A stretch of 64,000 nucleotides of DNA from Salinicoccus sp. RF5 (GCF_020786625.1 NZ_JAJGRC010000001.1:744001-808000), one strand, 5' to 3'; positions 16,693 through 29,777 are shown, counted from the stretch's first letter. Numbers and translations: made by a program. The notes: generated from the letters alone by a model not told the origin.

Positions 16693-17301
16693 ATGTCCAA
16701 ATACCATTTTACCAAAGATGATTTCAAAGTATTTGAAATCGATGGCCTCGAGCCGCGGATGGATGCGCTCAAGACCACCATACGTCCAAAGCTCGAAAAC
16801 CTGGGTGAATACTTCAGTGAATACCTGACAGAGATCACCGGGGATGAGCATTTCGCACATGTCGCCAAGCATGCAAGACGCAAAGTCAATCCGCCCGATG
16901 ACACGTGGGTGAGCTTCAGCACCAACCCGAGAGGCTATAAGATGATGCCGCATTTTCAGATCGGCCTCTTCGGCGACCATGCCTTCTGCATGTATGGCAC
17001 CATCTATGAATCCCCAGAGAAGGCGGCAACCGCAGAAAGGTTGCTCGACCAGATTGACATCATCCGCTCCATACCTGAGGATTACGTCGTCTCCCTCAAC
17101 CATATGAGACCGGAAAAGACGGCCCTCAGGGACATGAGCGAGGAAGATCTGGAATCGGCACTTGTAAGGCTCCGGGACGTCAAGAAGGGTGAGTTCCTCG
17201 TCGGCAAGAAATACCTCCCTTCAAACAGCGTCCTCAGCCACGATGACATCTTCATCAAGGAGCTCGAAACTGTCCTCCAGGAACTTGTCCGTCTGTACTA
17301 G
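16693..17301 (+). CDS. yktB: UPF0637/DUF1054 family protein (YktB)
   Basis: A 202-residue soluble protein. It matches YktB (DUF1054), a widespread Bacillales family of unknown function whose known structure has an alpha/beta fold. Recognisable stretches are FTKDDFKVFEIDGLEPRM at the N terminus and the central GYKMMPHFQIGLFGDH. ATG follows GAAAGGAG. Divergent from yktC, with a consensus promoter in front and a bidirectional terminator behind. Confidence 0.9.
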   Translation: MSKYHFTKDDFKVFEIDGLEPRMDALKTTIRPKLENLGEYFSEYLTEITGDEHFAHVAKHARRKVNPPDDTWVSFSTNPRGYKMMPHFQIGLFGDHAFCMYGTIYESPEKAATAERLLDQIDIIRSIPEDYVVSLNHMRPEKTALRDMSEEDLESALVRLRDVKKGEFLVGKKYLPSNSVLSHDDIFIKELETVLQELVRLY

Positions 17302-17326
17302 GATGGAACAGAACTTTACATCGGCA

Positions 17327-17366
17327 CGAAACAACCCGTCATCTGGATAGATGACGGGTTGTTTCG
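17327..17366. terminator. Bidirectional terminator between yktB and ilvA
   Basis: A perfect 17-bp inverted repeat (CGAAACAACCCGTCATC and its complement) with a 6-nt loop. It ends the convergent yktB and ilv-leu transcripts. Confidence 0.88.
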
Positions 17367-17382
17367 TTGATCCCAAGTATGG

Positions 17383-18342
17383 CTACAATACCACGGTGTT
17401 ACGGGACCGTTCGGGCTTCAACTGATTTGCGAGCGACTGGACATCACCAATCTTGCCGATGTCGAAGTTGCCGCCGCTGACGATTACTCCACAATGTCTG
17501 GAATCTATCTGATCATTATGTGACAATAATCCCGCCAATGCAGCTGCACCAGCGCCTTCGACCAATGTCTTGCCGCGTTGGAGCATAGTCACCATGGCGT
17601 TCGCAATTTCGGCTTCGCTCACTGTAATCACATCATCCACATAATGCCGGATGAGCGGAACCGTCTTTTCGCCTGGCTGCTTTACGGCTATGCCCTCTGC
17701 GATGGTGGAGACCTTATCCAACTTTTCCACGACGCCCTTGTGGTAGGCGGTGTACATCGCTGCAGCTGATGCTGCCTGGACACCGATCACCTTGATATCC
17801 GGATTTACGGATTTGGCTGCGACAGCGATGCCGCTGATCAATCCCCCGCCGCCGATCGGTACGATGATCGTATCGATCCTGCTTTCCTGCTCGAGCATCT
17901 CGAGGGCGATTGTTCCCTGTCCGGCCATGATGTCATAATCGTCGAAAGGATGGACGAAGGTCGCACCGCACTTCTTTTGATGCTCAAGTGCTGCTTCATA
18001 GGCCTCCTGGAAACTTTCTCCCGTGAGTACGACTTGGGCGCCATAGCCCCTTGTCGCCTCGACTTTCGCTTCAGGTGTCGCCTCAGCCATATAGATCGTC
18101 GCCTTCACTCCAAGTTTGTGGGCGGCCAAAGCCAGTCCCTGTGCATGGTTGCCTGCAGACGCGGTGATTACCCCGCATCCCAGCTCTTCATCGGTAAGGC
18201 GCATGAGCTTATAGCTTGCCCCCCTGAATTTGAAAGCCCCGGTCTTCTGCTGGTTCTCCATTTTGAAATAGACATTTTTCTCTGTGCGCTGATTCGTTGT
18301 AGCTGACGTACGTAACGGTGTGTGATGGACAACATGATCCAA
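17383..18342 (-). CDS. ilvA: Threonine dehydratase, short TdcB-like form; start region disrupted
   Basis: PLP enzyme making 2-oxobutanoate from threonine, the first committed step to isoleucine. The fold-II core is complete: PLP lysine in TGAFKFRGA, the SAGNHAQG motif and GGGGLISG. The protein (319 residues from TTG 18342) lacks the C-terminal ACT-like regulatory domain of biosynthetic IlvA and resembles catabolic TdcB, yet it closes the ilv-leu operon where ilvA sits in staphylococci. The start is odd: a good AAGGAG and ATG (18389) open a frame that stops after four codons, while the conserved N-terminal residues (GGLVHDAWKRLDHVV) lie in the frame of the gene but have no start codon. One extra G in the GGGG run would join them. 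Either TTG 18342 is used or the gene is frameshifted. Confidence 0.8.
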   Translation of the reverse strand: MDHVVHHTPLRTSATTNQRTEKNVYFKMENQQKTGAFKFRGASYKLMRLTDEELGCGVITASAGNHAQGLALAAHKLGVKATIYMAEATPEAKVEATRGYGAQVVLTGESFQEAYEAALEHQKKCGATFVHPFDDYDIMAGQGTIALEMLEQESRIDTIIVPIGGGGLISGIAVAAKSVNPDIKVIGVQAASAAAMYTAYHKGVVEKLDKVSTIAEGIAVKQPGEKTVPLIRHYVDDVITVSEAEIANAMVTMLQRGKTLVEGAGAAALAGLLSHNDQIDSRHCGVIVSGGNFDIGKIGDVQSLANQLKPERSRNTVVL

Positions 18343-18461
18343 ACGCTTCCAGGCGTCATGGACTAATCCACCAGTTAGGAAATCCCCATGTGGTCACACT
18401 CCTTGAATGATTTATTTGGATATAATCTATGTTTTTGATTACTCCCTGTTCCAGCGAGGAG

Positions 18462-19052
18462 TCAGGCTTTCGCAGCCTGCTTCTCCTCATATTCCCTGAT
18501 CTTGTCGTCGAGCAATAATGTCAATGCGATGTCGTCCCAGCCGTTCAGGAGCTTCTCCTTATGGTAGGATGGAATATCGAACGGGAGCTGCTTCGTTCCG
18601 TCCGAAATGGTCTGCTCTTCAAGGTCGACATTAAGATGGAACGTGCCTTCCTTCGCCTGCTCCATCCATTCATCCACTTGGCTTTCATCCGCCTTGATGA
18701 GGATGATGCCGTTCTTGAATGCATTGTTGTAGAATATATCCGCAAAACTTGGTGCAATGATGACCTTGAATCCGAAATCGAGCAGCGCCCAGGGTGCATG
18801 CTCCCTTGAAGAGCCGCATCCGAAGTTCTCTCCAGCTATGAGGACCGATGCATCCTTATAGCGCGGACTGTCCAGTTCGAAATCCGGTTTCGGATTTCCA
18901 TCATCATCAAACCGCCAGTTGTGGAAGACGAACTGGCCGAAACCTGTCCGTTCCACACGCTTCAGGAATTGTTTGGGTATGATCTGGTCCGTGTCCACAT
19001 TGCTGCGGTTGAGCGGAAAGACCTTCCCTTCATGTTCTTTGATCGCTTCCAT
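18462..19052 (-). CDS. leuD: 3-isopropylmalate dehydratase small subunit
   Basis: The swivel-domain subunit that pairs with LeuC to isomerise 2-isopropylmalate to 3-isopropylmalate in leucine synthesis. The 196-residue protein shows the family signature [13 protein letters not shown] near residue 20 and the [17 protein letters not shown] loop. ATG with GGAGGGGG, 12 nt after leuC. About 120 nt separate it from ilvA, more than elsewhere in this operon. Confidence 0.96.
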   Translation of the reverse strand: MEAIKEHEGKVFPLNRSNVDTDQIIPKQFLKRVERTGFGQFVFHNWRFDDDGNPKPDFELDSPRYKDASVLIAGENFGCGSSREHAPWALLDFGFKVIIAPSFADIFYNNAFKNGIILIKADESQVDEWMEQAKEGTFHLNVDLEEQTISDGTKQLPFDIPSYHKEKLLNGWDDIALTLLLDDKIREYEEKQAAKA

Positions 19053-19064
19053 CCGTTCCCCCTC

Positions 19065-20474
19065 CTAACTCGGCACTCCAGCCTGGAATTTTCTTACGTC
19101 TGTAAAGTTGCCTTCGATTGCAGCTACGGCTGCCATCTCCGGACTGACGAGGTGTGTACGTGCACCGCTGCCCTGCCGTCCCTCGAAGTTCCGGTTGGAA
19201 GTGGAGGCACAGCGTCCACCGGCAGGTACGACATCATCATTCATTGCAAGACACATGCTGCATCCTGATTCACGCCATTCGAAACCGGCTTCCTTGAATA
19301 TTTCATCGATGCCCAGTTCCTCCGCCTGCAGTTTGACACTGAAGGAGCCTGGAACGACAATCGCCCTGACACCATCCTTCACTTTGTGCCCTTTGATGAT
19401 GTTCGCAGCGTTCACCAGATCCGGAAGCCTTGAATTTGTGCAGGAACCGATGAATACGTGATCGACTTCGATGGAAGTGATCGGCTGGTTCTCCTCGAGT
19501 CCCATGTACTCCAGTGCACGGCTGACTTCATCCTTGTTGTCGACTGCATCGACCGAAGGGGTCATCCCGCTGATTGGAACGACCATGCTCGGGTTCGTGC
19601 CCCATGAAACTTGCGGTTCAACTTCCTGAGCGTCGATTTCAAGCGTCTTATCATATTCTGCGTCTTCGTCTGAAGCAAGTTCGAGCCACTCGGCCGCCTT
19701 GCGTTCGAATGCTTCGCCTTCCGGCACATATTCCCGGCCGCGCAAATATTCCACGGTCGTTTCATCCGGGCTGATCAGCCCTGCACGTGCACCGCCTTCA
19801 ATCGACATGTTGCAGACCGTCATCCGGCCTTCCATCGACAGGTTGCGGATTGCATCTCCAGTGTATTCAATGACGTGGCCCGTACCGAATTTGACGCCGA
19901 ATTTTGCTATGATGGCAAGGATGAGGTCCTTTGCTGTCACGCCCGCCGGCAGGTCACCATTGACTTTGACGTTCATCGTCTTTGGACGGCTCTGCATCAA
20001 AGTCTGGGTAGCCAATACATGTTCCACTTCACTTGTACCGATGCCGAAGGCGAGTGCACCGAAGGCACCGTGGGTGGATGTATGGCTGTCTCCGCAGACG
20101 ATCGTCTTTCCTGGCTGGGTCAGACCAAGCTGAGGACCGATGACATGCACGATGCCCTGGTCCGGGTGGAACATATCGGCAAGCTTGATGCCGAACTCCT
20201 CACAGTTCCTTCTCAACGTTTCCATCTGGGTCTTGGAGATTTCATCTTTGACGACTTCCCTGTTCTTTGTCGGAACATTATGGTCCATCGTGGCATATGT
20301 CAGATCCGGACGACGCACTTTCCTGTTTTTGAGCCTGAGTCCTTCAAACGCCTGCGGAGAAGTCACTTCATGCACCAGATGCTGATCGATATAGATCAGG
20401 TCCGGCTTTTCCTCCTGGCTGTGGACCACATGAGTTTCCCAGATTTTTTCAATTACTGTTTTTCCTTTTCCCAT
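19065..20474 (-). CDS. leuC: 3-isopropylmalate dehydratase large subunit
   Basis: The aconitase-family [4Fe-4S] catalytic subunit. Motifs include DHNVPT, the [14 protein letters not shown] substrate loop, and the cluster cysteines in [12 protein letters not shown] and [11 protein letters not shown] use ATG 20474, which sits 9 nt from AAAAGG and gives 469 residues; a GTG three codons upstream (20483) is an alternative. Located between leuB and leuD in the operon. Confidence 0.96.
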   Translation of the reverse strand: MGKGKTVIEKIWETHVVHSQEEKPDLIYIDQHLVHEVTSPQAFEGLRLKNRKVRRPDLTYATMDHNVPTKNREVVKDEISKTQMETLRRNCEEFGIKLADMFHPDQGIVHVIGPQLGLTQPGKTIVCGDSHTSTHGAFGALAFGIGTSEVEHVLATQTLMQSRPKTMNVKVNGDLPAGVTAKDLILAIIAKFGVKFGTGHVIEYTGDAIRNLSMEGRMTVCNMSIEGGARAGLISPDETTVEYLRGREYVPEGEAFERKAAEWLELASDEDAEYDKTLEIDAQEVEPQVSWGTNPSMVVPISGMTPSVDAVDNKDEVSRALEYMGLEENQPITSIEVDHVFIGSCTNSRLPDLVNAANIIKGHKVKDGVRAIVVPGSFSVKLQAEELGIDEIFKEAGFEWRESGCSMCLAMNDDVVPAGGRCASTSNRNFEGRQGSGARTHLVSPEMAAVAAIEGNFTDVRKFQAGVPS

Positions 20475-20492
20475 ATCCGACACACCTTTTCC

Positions 20493-21599
20493 TTACATAT
20501 AAGAACTGCAGATTGCATTAGAAATACTTTTCGTGGATAGATTCTCGACGACCCGCTTGATCATTTCATCCGTACCGACGACCTTGCCGCCTTGCACATC
20601 CAGATCGCGCGTATGATATCCGTCTTCGAGGCATTCCTTGACGGCCCGCTCTATCTCCGCCGCTTCCTCTTCCATGCCGAATGAATACTTGAGCATCATT
20701 GCAGTGGAGAGGATCATGCCAAGTGGATTGACGACTCCTTCACCGGCAATGTCCGGCGCCGATCCATGGACCGGTTCGTAGAGGCCGACACCATCTGCCC
20801 GCAGACTCGCTGAAGGGAGCATTCCGAGGGAACCGGTGAGTACGGAAGCCTCATCACTGAGTATGTCGCCAAAGAGGTTTTCCGTGACGATGACATCAAA
20901 CTGCTTCGGGTTCGTAATCAGTTTCATCGCTGCAGAATCGACGAGCTGGTGTTCCACCGTCACATCCGGATAGTCCTTTGCCTTTTCCTCAACGACTTCC
21001 CTCCACACCCGGCTGGACTCGAGCACATTCGCCTTGTCGACGGATGTCAGTTTGCCGCTCCGCACTTGTGCCGCTTCGAAACCTTTCTCTACAATCCGTT
21101 CAATCTCCTTACGGGTGTAGCGGAGTGTATCGACCACTTCTTCACCGTCAGCGCTGCGTCCGCTCGGCTTCCCGAAATAGAGGCCGCCGGTCAGCTCACG
21201 GACGATGAGTATATCGCAGCCGTCGACAAGCTCCGTTTTGAGTGGAGAGGCATGGACAAGTGGTCCGAACCCCTGCACCGGACGCAGGTTTGCGAAAAGT
21301 CCAAGGGACTTGCGGATGCCGAGCAGACCTTTTTCAGGTCGTTTGCCGGCAGGTATGCCGTCCCACTTCGGACCGCCCACAGCCCCAAGAAGTATCGCGT
21401 CGGCATTTTCGCATGCTTTCACCGTCTGTTCCGGTAAAGGTGTATCATATCGGTCGATGGCATCTCCACCGATTGCATGTTCATGGACAATGAATTCATG
21501 GTTGTATTCGCCTGCTATGGTATTCAGTACTGCTTTTGCACCTTCCATGATTTCCCGACCGACTCCGTCACCGGGCAATAGGATCACTTGTTTTCTCAT
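20493..21599 (-). CDS. leuB: 3-isopropylmalate dehydrogenase
   Basis: NAD-dependent oxidative decarboxylation of 3-isopropylmalate to 2-oxoisocaproate. The 368-residue protein has the beta-decarboxylating dehydrogenase pattern: GDGVGREI at the N terminus, the LRPVQGF substrate region, the Mg-binding DILSDEASVLTGSLGMLPSA stretch, and the EPVHGSAPDIAG NAD loop. The start is ATG 21599 after GGAGGGG; five upstream codons are open but precede the ribosome binding site. Confidence 0.96.
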   Translation of the reverse strand: MRKQVILLPGDGVGREIMEGAKAVLNTIAGEYNHEFIVHEHAIGGDAIDRYDTPLPEQTVKACENADAILLGAVGGPKWDGIPAGKRPEKGLLGIRKSLGLFANLRPVQGFGPLVHASPLKTELVDGCDILIVRELTGGLYFGKPSGRSADGEEVVDTLRYTRKEIERIVEKGFEAAQVRSGKLTSVDKANVLESSRVWREVVEEKAKDYPDVTVEHQLVDSAAMKLITNPKQFDVIVTENLFGDILSDEASVLTGSLGMLPSASLRADGVGLYEPVHGSAPDIAGEGVVNPLGMILSTAMMLKYSFGMEEEAAEIERAVKECLEDGYHTRDLDVQGGKVVGTDEMIKRVVENLSTKSISNAICSSYM

Positions 21600-21620
21600 T
21601 TTGTACCCCTCCATCTCACT

Positions 21621-24234
<2,614 letters not shown>

Positions 24235-24750
24235 CTAAACGCTTAGTGTAAACTCCTGAATCTGCCTGGGCTGCTTTCCTCTTGGGAAAGCAGTCACTCC
24301 TGTCCGTGTCATGTCTTTGATGCCGTAGGGCTGGAGCAGATCGATAAGTGCCTCGATCTTATCCGGCTTCCCTGTCACTTCTATTACCAGGCTGTCCCTC
24401 GATACATCGAGGACTCGGGCCCTGAAGGGCTCGATGACCCCCTGGATTTCCGCCCGGGAAGCGCTTGTACTGCCCACTTTGATCAGTGCAAGCTCCCTCT
24501 GGACGATCGCCTTTTCGGTGATATCATTCACCTTCAGCACATCGATCTGCTTGTTCAGCTGTTTTGTCAGCTGTTCGATCTTGTTCTCATCAGGTATCTC
24601 AACTACGAATGTCATTTTGGATATGCCTTCTATTTCAGTTGTACCGACTGTGATGCTTTCTATATTGAAAGCCCGTTTCGACAGCATGCCGGTGATCCTG
24701 TTCAACACGCCGCTCGAATTCTGGACGGTGGCTGTAATTATTCTTCGCAT
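24235..24750 (-). CDS. ilvH: Acetolactate synthase small subunit
   Basis: The 171-residue regulatory subunit of acetohydroxyacid synthase. It has an N-terminal ACT domain ([20 protein letters not shown], the valine-binding fold) and the C-terminal ALS-small domain. Start ATG overlaps the end of ilvB by 13 bp, which should keep catalytic and regulatory subunits in balance. Confidence 0.95.
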   Translation of the reverse strand: MRRIITATVQNSSGVLNRITGMLSKRAFNIESITVGTTEIEGISKMTFVVEIPDENKIEQLTKQLNKQIDVLKVNDITEKAIVQRELALIKVGSTSASRAEIQGVIEPFRARVLDVSRDSLVIEVTGKPDKIEALIDLLQPYGIKDMTRTGVTAFPRGKQPRQIQEFTLSV

Positions 24751-26471
24751 CGTTTCACCCCTATCATTTCATGGTTTCCCTTGCCCGGAGCAACCATCGG
24801 GTATACTTTGTCGAGCTTCTGTACTCTGGCATCCACAAGCACCGGGCCGTCATGCTGGAAGACTTCCTTGATTACGGAAGGGACATCGGTCTCCTTTGAA
24901 ACCCGGATGCCCTTGACCCCGAAGCCTTCGGCAAGTTTGATGAAATCCGGATTCTCGGTCAGCAGTGAAGCGGAGTAGCGTTCCTCATAGAAACTTTCCT
25001 GCCACTGCCTCACCATGCCAAGTGCTTCGTTGTTGACGATGATGACTTTGATCGGGAGGTTGTGCTGCTTGATGACCGCCATCTCCTGCATGGTCATCTG
25101 GAAGCCGCCGTCCCCGACGATGGCCACCACCGTCTCTTCCGGCCGGCCGAGCTGTGCACCGATTGCTGCCGGAAGGCCGAAGCCCATCGTACCGAGTCCC
25201 CCGGATGTCACCCATTTGTGCGGAGAATTGAACTGATAGAACTGGGCTGCCCACATCTGATGCTGGCCGACGTCCGTGGTGACGATCGCATGGCCATCCG
25301 TTTCACGGTGGACCGATTCGATCAGCCACTGGGGTGAAATCAGGTCATCGGAACGTTCGAACCAGAATGGGTATTCCTTCTTATTGCGCATCGCATTTTC
25401 ACTCCAGCTGGAGTGGTCGGTGCATTCGATGTCGATATCGAGCAGTGCATTCAACGCTTCCTTTGCATCCCCGACGACCGGAATCTTCGTTTCGATGTTC
25501 TTGCCGATCTCGGCAGGGTCTATATCGATGTGTGCGACTGTTGCTTCCGGTGCAAAGTGCTGGATGGCTCCTGTGAGCCGATCATCGAATCTTGCCCCGA
25601 TATTGATCAGCAGGTCCGCTTCATAGAGGGCCATGTTCGCACTGTAGGAGCCGTGCATCCCGGCCATCCCGAGTGCCTGTTCATGTCCTCCCGGGAAGCT
25701 GCCGAGTCCAAGCAATGTCGTCGTGACCGGCAGTTCGAACCTTTCCGCGAAAGCCTTGAGCTCAACTGAAGCATCTGCAAAATGGACACCAGCGCCGGCA
25801 AGAAGTACCGGTTTCTTCGCCTGTGCAAGTGCTTCAGCAAGCCTTCTGATCTGCAGCGGGTTCGGCTTGATCGTCGGCTGGTACCCTGGGAGATGGAAGG
25901 ATGTATCGAATGTCTTATCCGTGATCTCCTGGGCGATGTTCTTTGGAATGTCGACGACCACCGGCCCCGGCCGGCCCGTCGTAGCAATGTGGAATGCTTC
26001 CTTCGTTATCCTTGGAAGGTCCTTGATGTCCGTAACCTGATAGTTATGCTTTGTTATTGGAGTTGTCAGGCCGATTACATCCGCTTCCTGGAAAGCATCG
26101 GAACCGATGACTGCTGTGGATACCTGGCCGGTGAAGATGACGACCGGCAGTGAATCCATCATTGCATCAGTGATGCCCGTAATCAGGTTGGTTGCACCCG
26201 GTCCTGAAGTGGCAATGACGACACCCGGTTTGCCCGTCACCCTTGCGTAGCCTTCCGCAGCGTGGATGAGACCCTGTTCGTGTCTGCATAGTATATGCTG
26301 AAACGGTGCTTCCGCCCGGTATAGTGCATCGTAGATCGGCAGCACGGCACCGCCAGGGTAGCCGAATACTGTTTCAACATTCTCTTCAACAAGTGACTGG
26401 ACGAAAAGGTCAGCCCCAGTTCGCAGTTTCTGTTCAACTGGTTGTGTGTGCATTTCAGTTTGTGTTTTCAT
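24738..26471 (-). CDS. ilvB: Acetolactate synthase large (catalytic) subunit
   Basis: A 577-residue ThDP and FAD enzyme that condenses two pyruvates, or pyruvate plus 2-oxobutanoate. N-terminal TPP-binding motif includes the catalytic Glu of [15 protein letters not shown]. The [11 protein letters not shown] motif of the C-terminal TPP domain binds Mg-diphosphate. Start at ATG 26471 because it lies 9 nt from AAGGAGG; a GTG two codons earlier is too close. First gene after the T-box leader. Confidence 0.97.
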   Translation of the reverse strand: MKTQTEMHTQPVEQKLRTGADLFVQSLVEENVETVFGYPGGAVLPIYDALYRAEAPFQHILCRHEQGLIHAAEGYARVTGKPGVVIATSGPGATNLITGITDAMMDSLPVVIFTGQVSTAVIGSDAFQEADVIGLTTPITKHNYQVTDIKDLPRITKEAFHIATTGRPGPVVVDIPKNIAQEITDKTFDTSFHLPGYQPTIKPNPLQIRRLAEALAQAKKPVLLAGAGVHFADASVELKAFAERFELPVTTTLLGLGSFPGGHEQALGMAGMHGSYSANMALYEADLLINIGARFDDRLTGAIQHFAPEATVAHIDIDPAEIGKNIETKIPVVGDAKEALNALLDIDIECTDHSSWSENAMRNKKEYPFWFERSDDLISPQWLIESVHRETDGHAIVTTDVGQHQMWAAQFYQFNSPHKWVTSGGLGTMGFGLPAAIGAQLGRPEETVVAIVGDGGFQMTMQEMAVIKQHNLPIKVIIVNNEALGMVRQWQESFYEERYSASLLTENPDFIKLAEGFGVKGIRVSKETDVPSVIKEVFQHDGPVLVDARVQKLDKVYPMVAPGKGNHEMIGVKRCEE

Positions 26472-26527
26472 TACCACTTACCTCCTTATGGATCTTGAGC
26501 AAGATACGCTTCATTTACTTTTGTTAT

Positions 26528-26850
26528 AAAAAAATAGCCCCTTCTTCCCACGTTCTGCTCCCAGTCGGACTGCGAGCATGTCATGGGGCGAAAAGAGCTA
26601 TTTCACGGTACCACCCAGTTTTGCATCCTTCTCACGAAGAATGCCTTATGGACTTGTAGAAGTCCGTTTTGGTAACGGGTGGCATGCACCCGGCCGAGCC
26701 TACTCAACTTTTCAGTCCGGCACTCAGGGTCGAGATAGAAGAAAGTGTCAATCCCGGTTTCCAGCATCCCGGGTCTCTGGTGATCGACTTGCCTTTCCTC
26801 TACGTTCCCATCGTCGTTTTTCATTGATTTATATTTATCTGACATTTCTG
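26528..26850 (-). promoter_or_regulatory. T-box leader (leucine-type) of ilvB-leuD-ilvA
   Basis: On the minus strand the leader carries a GATGGGAACGTAGAGG stem I start, an apical CTGGAAACCGGG region, a likely specifier loop, the conserved T-box TGGGTGGTACCGTGA (26601-26617), and an intrinsic terminator whose arms AAATAGCTCTTTTC and GAAGAAGGGGCTATTT end in seven T (26528-26534). The specifier reads CTC (Leu, 26732-26734) in the context TATCTCGAC; an overlapping ATC (Ile) also exists. Uncharged tRNA binding would favour the antiterminator and operon expression. Confidence 0.88.
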
Positions 26851-27033
26851 ATATGTGATATTGAAAGTAATCTTATAACGTTTGGAGGAAGAAATCAACC
26901 ACCTGTCGGTAAATAATTTTAAATTATCAAACATTTCAGAATATGTAACCGTTTACAATGGCTACATGAGGGGATTCCATGTTTCTGATTTTTTTCTGAT
27001 TTTTTTGATTTAATCTTCCATATCCGTCCAAAT
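26851..27033 (-). promoter_or_regulatory. Region between ilvD terminator and T-box leader
   Basis: AT-rich and non-coding, and it must hold the promoter of the T-box transcript. A CodY-like motif ACATTTCAGAATATG (26931-26945) matches 11 of 15 positions of AATTTTCWGAAAATT, which is marginal. I found no unambiguous -35/-10 pair. Confidence 0.35.
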
Positions 27034-27064
27034 GAAAAATGCACGGCATGGATATGCCGTGCAT
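27034..27064 (-). terminator. Terminator after ilvD
   Basis: An 11-bp perfect stem ATGCACGGCAT/ATGCCGTGCAT with a 4-nt loop followed on the minus strand by five T. It separates ilvD from the T-box-controlled genes. Confidence 0.82.
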
Positions 27065-27071
27065 GCATGTT

Positions 27072-28775
27072 CTATTTGGTCAGGTAATCTGTCACTGCAC
27101 CTTCGGAGGAGCATGTGACATTATGTGCATATTTGCCGAGCACACCTTTTTTGTAGAGCGGTGGCGCTTCCCACGCGCTGCGGCGCCTGTCCATCTCCTC
27201 TTCCGATACTTCACAGGAGATTTCCTTCTTCGTTGAATCGATCGTCACCATATCCCCCTCCTGGAGGAAGGCAATTGGTCCCCCGCTTTGTGCTTCAGGC
27301 GAGATGTGACCGACGACAAGCCCATGTGTACCGCCTGAGAAACGGCCATCCGTGAGCAGCGCCACCTTCTCACCGAGGCCCTTGCCGACGAGCAGGCTCG
27401 AGATGGAGAGCATTTCCGGCATGCCCGGTCCGCCTTTCGGTCCGACATAGCGGATCACGAGGACATCGCCCTCATTGATCTCGTTGGCCAGTACGGCATC
27501 GGATGCTTCCTTCTCATTGTCGAATACCCTCGCTGGCCCCACGTGACGGGCGACCTTCACTCCGGAAACTTTCGCTACTGCGCCTGTCGGTGACAGGTTT
27601 CCTTTCAGGACGATAAGTGGACCATCTGCACGTTTCGGGTTATCGAATGGCATGATCACATCCTGACCTTCCACAAGGTCATCCACTTCTTCAAGGTTTT
27701 CTGCTACCGTCTTGCCCGTTACCGTCATGCAGTCCCCATGGAGGTAGCCTTCCCTGTGCAACATCTTCATTACGCCCTGAACGCCTCCGGCCTTATACAG
27801 GTCCTGCATGACATAGCGTCCGCTTGGTTTCAGGTCCGCCAGATGCGGGACCTTCTCCTGGATGCGGTTGAAGTCGTCGATGGTGAGATCCACTTCAGCC
27901 GCGTGCGCGATGGCAAGGAGGTGCAGGATGGCGTTTGTCGATCCACCCAGCGCCATGACGACAGTGATCGCATTTTCAAATGCCTTCTCCGTCATGATGT
28001 CCTTCGGATAGATACCCGCCTCGAGCAGTTTGTAGACAGCTTCGCCTGCAGCTTTGACGTCTTCCGCCTTCTCCTTCGATTCAGCCGGGTTGGATGCACT
28101 GCCGGGCAGGCTCAGTCCAAGCGCCTCCATCGCCGATGCCATGGTGTTCGCAGTATACATGCCGCCGCACGCTCCTGCCCCAGGACATGCATTGCATTCG
28201 ATCTGATTCAGTTCCTTCTCATCGATCTCTCCGGCATTCAGTTTGCCGACGCCTTCAAACACACTGACAAGATCGATGTCACGACCTCTGTGCTGTCCGG
28301 GTGCAATTGTGCCGCCATAGACGAATACTGCCGGAACTTCTGCATTCGCAATCGCGATGGCACAGCCCGGGATGTTCTTGTCACATGCACCGATCGCTAC
28401 AAGTCCATCCAGGTTCTCGGCCCCTACGACCGTTTCGATGGAGTCTGCGATGAGATCGCGTGACGGCAGGGAATAGCGCATGCCCTGTGTACCCATGGAG
28501 ATCCCGTCGGATACTGTGATCGTATTGAACTGGAGCGGCACGCCGCCCGCTTCCCTCGCTCCGGCCTTCGCTTCCAGAGCAAGGTCGTTCAGGTGGATGT
28601 TGCATGGTGTCACCTCAGCCCAAGTGCTGGCGATTCCGATCTGCGGCTTTGTGAAACTTTCATCCGTCAGTCCGACCGCACGGAGCATTGCTCTGTTCGG
28701 CGCCTTTACATCACTTTCCGTATATACTTTACTCTTGATTCTTAGATCCTTTTCAGTTTTTCCTTCTGTTGACAT
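27072..28775 (-). CDS. ilvD: Dihydroxy-acid dehydratase
   Basis: Fe-S enzyme that dehydrates dihydroxy acids to 2-oxoisovalerate and 3-methyl-2-oxovalerate, shared by Val, Leu and Ile synthesis. The 567-residue protein shows cluster cysteines in GACDKNIPG and [18 protein letters not shown]. The start is ATG 28775 with GAAGGGTGG; six upstream codons precede the ribosome binding site. Only 30 nt and no terminator separate it from the BASS transporter gene, so the two are likely one operon, distinct from ilvB-ilvA. Confidence 0.97.
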   Translation of the reverse strand: MSTEGKTEKDLRIKSKVYTESDVKAPNRAMLRAVGLTDESFTKPQIGIASTWAEVTPCNIHLNDLALEAKAGAREAGGVPLQFNTITVSDGISMGTQGMRYSLPSRDLIADSIETVVGAENLDGLVAIGACDKNIPGCAIAIANAEVPAVFVYGGTIAPGQHRGRDIDLVSVFEGVGKLNAGEIDEKELNQIECNACPGAGACGGMYTANTMASAMEALGLSLPGSASNPAESKEKAEDVKAAGEAVYKLLEAGIYPKDIMTEKAFENAITVVMALGGSTNAILHLLAIAHAAEVDLTIDDFNRIQEKVPHLADLKPSGRYVMQDLYKAGGVQGVMKMLHREGYLHGDCMTVTGKTVAENLEEVDDLVEGQDVIMPFDNPKRADGPLIVLKGNLSPTGAVAKVSGVKVARHVGPARVFDNEKEASDAVLANEINEGDVLVIRYVGPKGGPGMPEMLSISSLLVGKGLGEKVALLTDGRFSGGTHGLVVGHISPEAQSGGPIAFLQEGDMVTIDSTKKEISCEVSEEEMDRRRSAWEAPPLYKKGVLGKYAHNVTCSSEGAVTDYLTK

Positions 28776-28805
28776 TTTAAAACCACCCTTCATGATTATG
28801 ACCCA

Positions 28806-29777
28806 TTATACACGTACTTCTTCATTTTTGACCGATTCCGCTTCTGTTTCATCTCCATGGTATTTGCTCATCCACGTAGCAGCCATAGATCCGGAAATAT
28901 TATGCCAAACGCTGAACAATGCAGCAGGCACGGCGGAGAGTGGAGAAAAATGCGCTGCAGACAAGGCTGCTGCAAGCCCTGAATTCTGCATTCCTACTTC
29001 AATTGATACCGCCTTCTGGTCGGCAAGGTCGAACCTCAGCACTTTGGCCAGGCCGAATCCGATGAGGTAACCGAGCACATTGTGCAGTATGACCACACCG
29101 AATATCAGCAGGCCGGACTGCATGATCGCTTCCGTATTGTTCGATACGACCGCTGCGACAACGCCGACGATGCCCACCACTGAGATGAGCGGCAGTATGG
29201 TGATGCCCTTCTCGACATGGTCACCGAGCAGCATCCGCACAGCCAGACCAAGTGCGATCGGAACCAGGACGATCTGTATGATCGAGATGAAGAGGTCCAT
29301 GAAAGAAACCGGCAGCCACGCACTTGCAAGCAGCAGCGTAAGCGCAGGCGTCAGGATTGGAGCCAGGACCGTCGAAACGGCTGTTGCGGTTACGGACAGT
29401 GCCGTATTCCCTTTTGCCAGGAAAGTCATGACGTTGGATGACGTCCCTCCTGGTGTGCACCCGACCAGGATGACACCGACCGCAATTTCAGGTGGCAGCT
29501 GGAACAGTACGACCAGCCCGAGTGCCAGAAGCGGCATGATGGTGTACTGTGACAGCACTACGATGAATACCATCTTCGGTGCTTTCAGTACCCTTTTGAA
29601 GTCCGTAAGCTTGAGCGTCAGGCCCATGCCGAACATGATGATGCCGAGCAGCAGGTTTATGTATGGTGCAATCCATGTAAATCCTCCCGGGAGTACAAAG
29701 GACAAGATCGCAAAAATGATGACCCATATACCGAACGTACTTCCGATGAATTGACTCAGCCTTGCCAAAGCATTCAT
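28806..29777 (-). CDS. BASS-family (bile acid:Na+ symporter-like) transporter
   Basis: A 323-residue membrane protein with nine to ten helices and the BASS hallmark GCTPGGTSSNVMT near residue 110. Family members move bile acids, pyruvate or ketopantoate with Na+. It is co-directional with and directly upstream of ilvD, with a perfect cre and a CodY-like box in its upstream region. The context makes a 2-oxo acid of branched-chain metabolism (or ketopantoate, made from 2-oxoisovalerate) a reasonable substrate; that is inference. The C-terminal 20 residues are acidic. ATG follows AAGGAGGGG. Confidence 0.85.
   Translation of the reverse strand: MNALARLSQFIGSTFGIWVIIFAILSFVLPGGFTWIAPYINLLLGIIMFGMGLTLKLTDFKRVLKAPKMVFIVVLSQYTIMPLLALGLVVLFQLPPEIAVGVILVGCTPGGTSSNVMTFLAKGNTALSVTATAVSTVLAPILTPALTLLLASAWLPVSFMDLFISIIQIVLVPIALGLAVRMLLGDHVEKGITILPLISVVGIVGVVAAVVSNNTEAIMQSGLLIFGVVILHNVLGYLIGFGLAKVLRFDLADQKAVSIEVGMQNSGLAAALSAAHFSPLSAVPAALFSVWHNISGSMAATWMSKYHGDETEAESVKNEEVRV

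Noticed and set aside
16617-16925. 103-codon N-terminal extension of yktC
   Set aside because: The extension is antisense to yktB and beyond a good ribosome binding site and ATG at 16616.
26603-26845. 80-codon minus-strand frame upstream of ilvB
   Set aside because: Lies entirely inside the T-box leader; sequence is explained by RNA structure.
26838-26860. Second CodY-like sequence ACATTTCTGATATGT near the T-box promoter
   Set aside because: Five mismatches to the 15-bp consensus; too weak in AT-rich DNA.
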